Assembly (NCBI GenBank): GCA_017853285.1
Contig: JAFMJU010000075.1
Location: 1 to 11,219 of the forward strand
DNA from: Gemmataceae bacterium
Lineage (GTDB): Bacteria; Planctomycetota; Planctomycetia; Gemmatales; Gemmataceae
DNA: 11,219 nt
Direction: 5' to 3'
This document shows, in pieces, positions 1 through 5,993 of this stretch. Below the pieces are notes generated by a model. The model was not told where the DNA came from and made no database searches. It saw only the letters and a list, made by a program, of their open reading frames with translations. The translations under genes were made by a program, and so were the position numbers. Within the stretch, counting starts at the first letter, position 1. Each line of letters starts with the position of its first letter.

Positions 1-1
1 G

Positions 2-751
2 GTTCTGTTGTTTGCATTGTCCCTGTGGGGTTTGACCCTGATCGAAGGGTCTGACGCCCAGGCACAACCCCCGGGAGATCGCCCTGTCAAAGGTGGGGGC
101 AAGGGTGACAAGCAGAAGAAAAAGGGCGGGCCTCCCGGCCTGATCAAGCCCGCGATGTCCGACACGGTCCAGGCAAACATCTACGCCGACAACTGGTTCA
201 TTCTCTACATCAACGGCAAACTGACAGCCACTGACCCGATCGAGTTCATCCCGCACAATGTGGTTTCGGTGGATATCCTGCCCGAATACCCCATGACCAT
301 CGCGGTGATGGCCCGGGACAATGCCGATCCGCAAACCGGCCTCGAATATGGCACCAACATCGGCGACGGGGGTTTCTGCCTGAAGTTCTCCGATGGCACG
401 GTCACCAATGCCAACTGGAAGGCCAAAGCCTTCTTCACCGGGCCGCTCGACCGCGATGTGAAAAACCCCAAGGTGCGCCGCGAGCCGATCCCGGCCAACT
501 GGTTCACCACCGACTTCGACGACAGCGCCTGGAAAAACGCCCGGGAGTACACGGAGGAACAGGTGAACCCGAAGGATCCCTTCTACAAGGCCGACTTCAA
601 GGGGGCCAAATTCATCTGGACCGATGATATCGACCTCGACAACACCGTGATCTTCAGGCACCGGGTGGACAAACCCGGATGGAAACCCCGTTGGAACACC
701 AAGCCGAATCTAGACATCAAGGGGGCGTTGCCCTGGAGCGAAGGCAAATGA
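2..751 (+). CDS. Secreted protein of unknown function, beta-rich (5' end outside window)
   Basis: The reading frame is open to the left edge, where it already encodes a hydrophobic stretch (VLLFALSLWGLTLI) ending in an AQAQ-type signal peptidase site. The true start therefore lies upstream; the TTG at 8 falls inside the signal peptide. After the cleavage site comes a Lys/Gly/Pro-rich spacer (PPGDRPVKGGGKGDKQKKKGGPPG). It is followed by about 200 residues rich in Trp, Asn, Asp and aromatics with segments such as DNWFILYINGK, WFTTDFDDSAWKNA and KFIWTDDIDLDNTVIFRH. Such patterns are common in jelly-roll, galactose-binding-like modules, so carbohydrate or surface binding is possible, but I cannot assign a family. 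The last codon overlaps the start of the YHYH gene (ATGA, 748-751), which implies translational coupling and perhaps a shared complex. It is clearly a real gene: exported, with normal composition and operonic. Confidence 0.85.
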   Translation, partial: VLLFALSLWGLTLIEGSDAQAQPPGDRPVKGGGKGDKQKKKGGPPGLIKPAMSDTVQANIYADNWFILYINGKLTATDPIEFIPHNVVSVDILPEYPMTIAVMARDNADPQTGLEYGTNIGDGGFCLKFSDGTVTNANWKAKAFFTGPLDRDVKNPKVRREPIPANWFTTDFDDSAWKNAREYTEEQVNPKDPFYKADFKGAKFIWTDDIDLDNTVIFRHRVDKPGWKPRWNTKPNLDIKGALPWSEGK

Positions 752-2601
752 AAACGCGTATCCTCGGCGCCCTGCTGCTGATTTTTATTGCCTCCCTGGG
801 TCACCAAGCCAAGGCCCACCCGGGGCACGATCACGGCACACCTGCCCGGGTCTGGAGGGATGTTTCCGGGGCCGAACTGATGCGGGGTGATTTCGCCCTG
901 CTTCGGGAAGGCAAGGTGGGGGTTTACCGACCCGATTCCACCATGGCCTGGATTGATTACGCCACCCTCGCCCCAACTGACAGGCAGTGGGTCGACTCGC
1001 AAGTGGAGCGTATCAGCCGATTGAACAGCGCGGATGGTGTGTCCTTTCCGACCCTGGAAACGGTCGACTTCGACGGTTGGCCGGCCCTGCTGGTGCTGCT
1101 CGCTTTCGGAGGCACGCTCTGGTGCGTCATCCGGGCGCGGGAAAAACTTCGGTTCATGCCTTATGCAGGTGCCGCAGCCTGTCTCGGCCTCGTCGCCTTG
1201 GTGGCCGTCGGTGTGGAACAGCAAAAAGCCTCCAACGCCCGCAAGCATTTTGAGCCATTCGGTGAAAAGGTGAAACTGCGGGAGGATGAAAGGTTCCTGT
1301 ATGTCGAGAGCAACGGCATTCCCGACCATCAGATGATGGTGGGAATCCGTGCCTGGCAACAGCAGGTACCCATCCCCCAGCCCTACACCGGCGAAAACGC
1401 CTGGCGTATTCCGCTTTTCCCCAAAAAGGCAGCCAACCCGGTTTCCGCCAAGACCGCCCTGTTCCGCGGCGCCATCGCGCTGGCGGTCAACGGGGTTCCG
1501 ATCTTCAACCCCATCAAGAACGATGGCAGGACCGACACCCTGATCGCCGGTGAACTGGATAATTTTGGTGGCCACTGCGGGCGGGGTGACGATTACCACT
1601 ACCACATCGGCCCGGTCCACCTGGAAAAGGTGACGGGCAAGGGCAACCCGATCGGCTACGGGCTGGATGGCTACCCGCTGTTGGGCTATGCCGACGCCTC
1701 CGGCAATGAGCCCAAAAATCTCGATGCCTTCAACGGCCGCGAGGAGGCCGATGGTTACAAGTACTATTCCACGCGCAGGTATCCGTATATCAATGGCGGC
1801 ATGCGCGGCGAGGTGACCGTGCGGGAAGACCAGGTTGATCCCCAACCGCGTGCCTCCGGTTCCGTGCGCCCGGCACTCCCCCCGTTGCGTGGCGCCAAGA
1901 TCATCGATTTCGACCGCGACGATGACAAAAAAACCTACACCCTTTCCTACAGTCTGCCCGACGGCACGCACCGGGTCCGGTACAACCGCAACGCTGATGG
2001 TGGCTGGACCTTCCGGTTCATCGAGCCAAACGGCAAGGAAAGCGTTTCCACCTACCAGTCCAGGGGACCTGGGGGACGGGGTGGCCCCGGTGGCGGTGGT
2101 GGTGGCCGGGGCCCGGGAGGACCGGGAGGCGGCGGCCGCCGGCCGATGGGGGACGGCAAGGGTGACAGACCACGCGGCCCCGGGGGCCCGGGTGGGGCCG
2201 GCGATAACCGCCCGGGTGGCCCGCCCATGGGCGATCCCGGACGGCAACCCTGGTTCGCAGCCCATTTTGATGAACTCGACACCGACAAGGATGGCGTGAT
2301 CACCACCGCCGAGGTGAAGAAAGAGGTGGAAAAGACCTTCAACGGCTTCGACACCGACAAGAACGGCAAACTAACCCGGGAAGAATACCAGGGCAAGGGG
2401 CCCGGATCACGCTCCGCCTTGGCCGGCTTCGTGAAGGGTCACAACGAGGAATTCGCCGAGAAGGATGGAACCATCACCAAGGCCGGTTTGGAAGGCTTCA
2501 TGCTGAAGATGTTCGAGAAGGCAGACAGGAAAAAGGCGGGCAAGATCACCAGGGCCGAAGCCGCCCAAACCGGCCCGGGCCAACGCCGTCCCCGCGATTG
2601 A
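748..2601 (+). CDS. Membrane-anchored YHYH-domain protein with SHD1-like and EF-hand regions
   Basis: The ATG at 748 was chosen because it overlaps the previous stop as ATGA and opens a good signal peptide (MKTRILGALLLIFIASLGHQAKA); an in-frame ATG at 679 lies inside the preceding gene. The product has 617 residues. Order of parts: His-rich mature start HPGHDHG (24-30); SHD1-like segment (about 33-93, from RVWRDVSG to DRQWVDSQ); two hydrophobic helices (about 111-128 and 138-156) joined by a basic turn; YHYH domain (about 185-320) with DDYHYHIGP at 281-289 and GYGLDGYPLLGY at 303-314; a Gly/Pro/Arg-rich linker (439-500); and two canonical EF-hand loops, DTDKDGVITTAE (511-522) and DTDKNGKLTREE (535-546), plus two degenerate ones (569-580, 593-604). 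The basic turn suggests a cytoplasmic loop, with both soluble parts outside. YHYH proteins have no established activity; the His-rich start and motif suggest metal binding, and the EF-hands calcium. Confidence 0.9.
   Translation: MKTRILGALLLIFIASLGHQAKAHPGHDHGTPARVWRDVSGAELMRGDFALLREGKVGVYRPDSTMAWIDYATLAPTDRQWVDSQVERISRLNSADGVSFPTLETVDFDGWPALLVLLAFGGTLWCVIRAREKLRFMPYAGAAACLGLVALVAVGVEQQKASNARKHFEPFGEKVKLREDERFLYVESNGIPDHQMMVGIRAWQQQVPIPQPYTGENAWRIPLFPKKAANPVSAKTALFRGAIALAVNGVPIFNPIKNDGRTDTLIAGELDNFGGHCGRGDDYHYHIGPVHLEKVTGKGNPIGYGLDGYPLLGYADASGNEPKNLDAFNGREEADGYKYYSTRRYPYINGGMRGEVTVREDQVDPQPRASGSVRPALPPLRGAKIIDFDRDDDKKTYTLSYSLPDGTHRVRYNRNADGGWTFRFIEPNGKESVSTYQSRGPGGRGGPGGGGGGRGPGGPGGGGRRPMGDGKGDRPRGPGGPGGAGDNRPGGPPMGDPGRQPWFAAHFDELDTDKDGVITTAEVKKEVEKTFNGFDTDKNGKLTREEYQGKGPGSRSALAGFVKGHNEEFAEKDGTITKAGLEGFMLKMFEKADRKKAGKITRAEAAQTGPGQRRPRD
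2062..2247 (+). repeat. Gly/Pro/Arg-rich low-complexity linker inside the YHYH protein
   Basis: About 62 codons are almost all Gly, Pro, Arg and Asp, with imperfect repetition of GPGGxGG-like units. The stretch separates the YHYH part from the EF-hand part and is probably a flexible, disordered spacer. The GGN/CCN richness also produces long spurious open frames on the other strand. It is a prime place for replication slippage and length variation between relatives. Confidence 0.75.
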
Positions 2602-2610
2602 TCCATTTTG

Positions 2611-2616
2611 GGAGGA
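2611..2616 (+). promoter_or_regulatory. Ribosome binding site of the sulfatase gene
   Basis: GGAGGA lies six bases before the ATG at 2623. It decides that start over an in-frame TTG at 2608, which would precede the site. The ATG start also leaves a clean signal peptide. Confidence 0.8.
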
Positions 2617-2622
2617 AGAGTC

Positions 2623-4050
2623 ATGCGTCACCTGTATGTTCTGGCCATATTGGCCGTCTCCACCCTGGCCCGGGCGGCCGACAGGCCCAATATCATTTTC
2701 ATGATGGCGGATGACCAAGGATGGAACGGCCTGTCGGTGCCGATGCATCCCGATGTGCCCGGTTCCAAAAACGCCATCATCCAGACACCTTGCCTGGAAA
2801 AATTTGCCGCCCAGGGCATGCGCTTCAGCGCCGCCTACTCCCCGGCGCCCGTCTGTTCCCCCACGCGCATCAGCATCCAGACTGGCAAAAGCCCGGCCCA
2901 GCTCCACTGGACCAAGGCCGCCCCGGCCGAATCGGGCAGGAAACTCATCGAACCCAGACTGATCAAATCGATCAGCCAGCAGGAGACCACCATCGGCGAA
3001 TTGCTGAAGGGGGCCGGCTACGCCACCGCCCATTACGGCAAATGGCACATCAGCGGCGGCGGTCCGGAAAAACACGGCTATGACGAGAGCGACGGCGACA
3101 CCGGCAACGAGCACGCCTTCCAGTACAAGGATCCCAACCCGGTCGACATCTTCGGCATGGCAAAAAAGGCGGCCGCCTTCATGGAAAAAAGCCGCAAGGC
3201 CGGCAAGCCTTTCTATATCCAGCTCTCATGGAACGCCCTGCACGCGGCCGAGAACGCCAACAAGGCCACGCTGGCCAAATACGAGAAGCTTGCCGATGGC
3301 AAGAACTCGGCGCGCGCCGCCATCGCCGAGGATCTCGACACCGGGGTGGGGGCCTTGCTCAAGTCGATCGACCAATTGGGCCTCGCCGGCAACACCTTTG
3401 TGATCTACACATCCGACAACGGTGGCGGTGGAGGTGGTGGCGCGGGACGGGCCGCCCTCAATGGCGGAAAGGGCGATGTCTACGAGGGTGGCATCCGGGT
3501 GCCGTTCATCATTCGGGGCCCCGGAATCCAGCCGAACTCCTGGAGCCACACCCGTATCGTCGGCTACGACATGCTCCCGACTTTCTGCGATTGGGCCGGC
3601 GTCCCCTCGTCGAGGTTGCCGAAGGGTATCGAGGGCGGCAGCATCGTCCCCGTGCTGAAAAACGATGGCAAGGGGAAAGTGACCCGGCCCCGCGAGGAAC
3701 TGGTGTTCCATTTCCCCCACTACCAGGGTGACACACCCCACTCCGCGATCATTTCAGGCGACCTGAAACTCATCCGGTTTTACGAGGACAACCGGGTGGC
3801 CCTGTATGACCTTGGCAAGGACCTGCGCGAGCGGACCGATCTGGCGTCGAAAATGCCCACCGAAACCGCAAGGCTGAAGGCCCGCCTGGCGGATTACCTC
3901 ACCCAGGTCAACGCGCAACTGCCCACAGCCAACCCCGACTACGACCCGTCCAAGCCGCCGCCGCCCTCCAAGCGCGGCGGCATGGGTGGCGGCGGTGGCA
4001 ACAAGAAGCCCGGCGCCAACAAGAAAAAACCACCCGCTGATGTCGAATAA
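2623..4050 (+). CDS. Exported formylglycine-dependent sulfatase (arylsulfatase family)
   Basis: This 475-residue protein should hydrolyse sulfate esters outside the cytoplasm; the substrate is unknown. The signal peptide MRHLYVLAILAVSTLARA is followed directly by the family start DRPNIIFMMADDQGWNG, whose D30 and D31 are calcium ligands. The modification motif CSPTR begins at C78, the Cys that a formylglycine-generating enzyme or anSME must oxidise. Further expected active-site elements are GKWH (139-142), NALH (204-207), TSDNGG (263-268, D265/N266 metal site) and GGKGDVYEGGIRVPF (281-295). A C-terminal subdomain follows (about 355-430, with LKLIRFYEDNRVALYDL). The protein ends in a Pro/Gly/Lys-rich tail (about 443-472). 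Oddities are a run of seven glycines after DN (267-273) and that tail. It starts 21 bases after the YHYH gene. No maturase is visible in the window. Confidence 0.96.
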   Translation: MRHLYVLAILAVSTLARAADRPNIIFMMADDQGWNGLSVPMHPDVPGSKNAIIQTPCLEKFAAQGMRFSAAYSPAPVCSPTRISIQTGKSPAQLHWTKAAPAESGRKLIEPRLIKSISQQETTIGELLKGAGYATAHYGKWHISGGGPEKHGYDESDGDTGNEHAFQYKDPNPVDIFGMAKKAAAFMEKSRKAGKPFYIQLSWNALHAAENANKATLAKYEKLADGKNSARAAIAEDLDTGVGALLKSIDQLGLAGNTFVIYTSDNGGGGGGGAGRAALNGGKGDVYEGGIRVPFIIRGPGIQPNSWSHTRIVGYDMLPTFCDWAGVPSSRLPKGIEGGSIVPVLKNDGKGKVTRPREELVFHFPHYQGDTPHSAIISGDLKLIRFYEDNRVALYDLGKDLRERTDLASKMPTETARLKARLADYLTQVNAQLPTANPDYDPSKPPPPSKRGGMGGGGGNKKPGANKKKPPADVE

Positions 4051-4097
4051 TCATCTCGCTTGCTTCCAATCCTCATTGACTTCACGGGTGAATACCC

Positions 4098-5618
4098 ATG
4101 CCTCTTTTCCGTTGCGCCATGGTTTTTTCAATGCTGGCGGCATTCACCGCCTGGGCCGCGCTGGATAATGCCGCCGGGGCCCAGCCACCCGGAAAACAGC
4201 CGGATAATTCCAAGTCCCAAAGAAAGGGAGAAACCCAAGGTAAAGGCAAGGGTAAGGGACAGGGTAAGACCGGCGGGCCCAAGCACGAGTTCGCCGGCCC
4301 CGCGCCCGCCCATCCCGTGGACCTGATCCTGTCGAGACCCACCGACAGATCCATCACCGCCAGTGTGATGGCCTACACCGATCTGGAGGCGCGGATTGAT
4401 TTCGGCCCGGGAAAAACCGCGCCGCGCAAGCTGGAGAACGACAAGCCAGCCTTGTTCCTGCTCGACAACCTCGCGCCCGACACCGAATACACCTACTCCC
4501 TGCTGACCAAAAAGCCGGGTGAGGGCGATTTCAAGACCGCGGCCTCCGGCCGTTTCCACACCCAGCGCAAGCCGGGCTCTCCCTTCACTTTCACGCTGCA
4601 GGCCGACTCGCACCTCGATCAGGGCACCCGCGCCGCCCTCTACGAGAAAACGCTGGCCAACGCCCTGGCCGACAAGCCCGATTTCCATGTCGATCTGGGC
4701 GACACCTTCATGACCGACAAGTACCCCAAATACCAGGACGCGTTGCCACAATACATCGCGCAGCGCTACTACTTCGGCCGCATCGGCACCGGAGCCGCCG
4801 TGTTCCTCGTCCCCGGCAACCATGACGGAGAGCGGCTCGACCGGTACTCCGCGAGCGGCGACAGCATGGCCGTCTGGTCTTGCCAGACCCGCCACAAGTA
4901 TTTCCCCCCCGTGCTTCCCGACGGTTTCTATTCCGGGAACAACACCCCCAAGCCGCCCCTTGGCAAGCTGGGCAACTACTACGCCTGGCAGTGGGGTGAT
5001 GCCCTGATGATCGCGCTCGACCCGTTCTGGAGCACCGGGCGCACCCGGCGCGAGAGCCCCGATGGCAACTGGGCGCGCACGCTGGGAGAGGAGCAATACA
5101 AGTGGCTGGAAAAGACTCTGGCCTCGTCCAAGGCGCTCCACAAGTTCGTGTTCATCCACCATCTGGTGGGTGGCCTGGATGATTCGGCCCGAGGCGGTTC
5201 CGAGGCAGCCGCGCTCTACGAGTGGGGCGGCAAGGGCAAGGACGGCAAGGATGAGTTCAAGACCCGCCGGCCCGGTTGGTCGATGCCCATCCACCAGTTG
5301 CTGGTGAAGCACCAGGTGGATGCCGTTTTCCACGGCCACGACCACTTCTATGCCCGGCAGGAACTGGACGGGGTTGCCTACATCATGGTGCCCCAGCCCG
5401 GCCATCAGGGCGGTGACCGCCTGCGCAATGTCGATGAATACGGTTACATCCGTGGGACCTTCATCCCACCGTCCGGCCATGTGCGGGTGCGGGTGGACGG
5501 CGCCAAGGCCACCCTGGAATATGTGCGCGCCTACCTTCCGCAGAACCAAACCGGGGACCGCAAGAATGGCGATGTGGCCGACAAGCTGGAAATGCGCCCT
5601 CAGGATCGGAATAAATAA
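4098..5618 (+). CDS. Exported metallophosphoesterase with purple-acid-phosphatase-like N-terminal domain
   Basis: This 506-residue product is a probable dinuclear-metal phosphoesterase acting outside the cytoplasm. A signal peptide ends near AGAQ (26-29); starts at 4098, 4119 and 4131 would all preserve it, and none has a convincing Shine-Dalgarno site. I keep the longest. A Lys/Gly-rich spacer (about 30-62) leads to a fibronectin-III-like, PAP-type N-terminal domain (about 72-157, with LDNLAPDTEYTYSLL). The calcineurin-like core follows with all metal-ligand motifs: DSH (170-172), DLGDTF (199-204), PGNHDGE (239-245), FIHH (352-355) and FHGHDHFYA (411-419). The substrate could be a phosphomonoester or phosphodiester. 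It lies 47 bases after the sulfatase with no terminator between, so a role in the same operon as a sulfate- and phosphate-releasing pair is reasonable but inferred. Confidence 0.93.
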   Translation: MPLFRCAMVFSMLAAFTAWAALDNAAGAQPPGKQPDNSKSQRKGETQGKGKGKGQGKTGGPKHEFAGPAPAHPVDLILSRPTDRSITASVMAYTDLEARIDFGPGKTAPRKLENDKPALFLLDNLAPDTEYTYSLLTKKPGEGDFKTAASGRFHTQRKPGSPFTFTLQADSHLDQGTRAALYEKTLANALADKPDFHVDLGDTFMTDKYPKYQDALPQYIAQRYYFGRIGTGAAVFLVPGNHDGERLDRYSASGDSMAVWSCQTRHKYFPPVLPDGFYSGNNTPKPPLGKLGNYYAWQWGDALMIALDPFWSTGRTRRESPDGNWARTLGEEQYKWLEKTLASSKALHKFVFIHHLVGGLDDSARGGSEAAALYEWGGKGKDGKDEFKTRRPGWSMPIHQLLVKHQVDAVFHGHDHFYARQELDGVAYIMVPQPGHQGGDRLRNVDEYGYIRGTFIPPSGHVRVRVDGAKATLEYVRAYLPQNQTGDRKNGDVADKLEMRPQDRNK

Positions 5619-5713
5619 ACCACGCGGCATGGCCGTCAGGCCATCTGAAAGTCGGGGATGGCCACCCGATTGACCCTCTCCCTCCGGCGGGGCAGGCTTG
5701 AACTCTCTCCCGA

Positions 5714-5721
5714 AAGGAAGG
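5714..5721 (+). promoter_or_regulatory. Ribosome binding site of the 61-codon gene
   Basis: AAGGAAGG lies seven bases before the ATG at 5729. It supports the short gene as real and favours the 5729 start. Confidence 0.65.
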
Positions 5722-5728
5722 GCCAGCC

Positions 5729-5914
5729 ATGCCGGAGATCACACCCCGCAAGGTTTTGTCGGATCAGGAGCTCGACGCCATCCGCGACCGGGCCAGTTGC
5801 TGCCACGATGTCATCCTGCGGCACGACCTGCAGCGCCTGCTGGACGAACTCGACCGGGTGCGTTCGCTGAAGATCCCGGTCGTGCGTTTCGAGGTCAGTC
5901 GGCCCGCAGCCTGA
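5729..5914 (+). CDS. Small hypothetical protein (61 aa)
   Basis: A well-placed Shine-Dalgarno sequence, good codon usage and the absence of a competing gene support this as coding. The predicted protein is soluble, has no signal peptide, and is largely helical. It has a Cys-Cys-His cluster (CCH, residues 24-26) followed by an amphipathic helix (RHDLQRLLDELDRVRSLK, 31-48). The pattern 'DQELDAIRDRA ... DLQRLLDELDRVRSL' resembles the short helical 'ELxxIRxRA ... DVPxLLxELERLR' layout seen in many small phage and actinobacterial proteins, here without their usual middle section. That resemblance is from memory and weak. It sits 110 bases after the metallophosphoesterase and 75 bases before the ABC-F start, so it may be transcribed with the ABC-F gene or end at the hairpin between them. 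No function is proposed. Confidence 0.65.
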   Translation: MPEITPRKVLSDQELDAIRDRASCCHDVILRHDLQRLLDELDRVRSLKIPVVRFEVSRPAA

Positions 5915-5930
5915 GCTAAGGCGTGCTAGC

Positions 5931-5993
5931 ATGAAGGATTCCCCAGCCAGGGCCTGGCTTGGGGAATCCTTGCTTTTTGGGGTTATCGCATGA
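5931..5993 (+). CDS. Candidate 20-codon leader ORF for the ABC-F gene
   Basis: An ATG at 5931 opens a frame encoding MKDSPARAWLGESLLFGVIA, whose TGA (5991-5993) overlaps the ABC-F ATG (5990-5992) as ATGA. A plausible Shine-Dalgarno (TAAGG, 5917-5921) precedes it by nine bases. The whole inverted repeat at 5934-5971 lies within this frame, so ribosomes translating it would open the hairpin and deliver themselves to the ABC-F start. Translation itself is unproven; a 21-codon frame of this kind can arise by chance, and the exact ATGA overlap with a hairpin inside is what makes it notable. Confidence 0.4.
   Translation: MKDSPARAWLGESLLFGVIA
5934..5978 (+). terminator. Hairpin with T-tract: terminator or attenuator before the ABC-F gene
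   Basis: The left arm AAGGATTCCCCAGCCA (5934-5949) pairs with TGGCTTGGGGAATCCTT (5955-5971) with one bulged T. The GGGCC loop is followed by GC and five T residues (5974-5978). This is the shape of an intrinsic terminator. It ends only 11 bases before the ABC-F ATG, leaving no room for a separate promoter downstream. It therefore either ends the small gene while the ABC-F promoter overlaps it, or acts as an attenuator. The near-perfect dyad could also be a protein operator. Confidence 0.7.

Noticed and set aside
2062..2247. Possible tandem-repeat array or CRISPR-like repeats
   Set aside because: The repetition comes from Gly/Pro codons in a protein linker. There are no constant-length repeats or unique spacers.
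583..2265. 560-codon open frame on the minus strand opposite the YHYH gene
   Set aside because: It runs antisense to a gene with clear signal peptide and domains. Its translation is Gly/Val/Arg/Ala-rich without recognisable motifs. This is the usual shadow of strong G/C third-position bias.
4128..5630. 500-codon minus-strand open frame opposite the metallophosphoesterase
   Set aside because: The plus strand has all five metal-ligand motifs. The antisense product has no domain and is Gly/Val/Leu-rich, as expected of a composition-driven shadow.
5629..5644. Terminator after the metallophosphoesterase gene
   Set aside because: ATGGCC/GGCCAT with a four-base loop is only six base pairs and has no T-tract, so it is not a convincing intrinsic terminator.
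5670..5699. Promoter before the 61-codon gene
   Set aside because: TTGACC is present at 5670-5675, but no acceptable -10 box lies at 16-18 bases, so it was not called.
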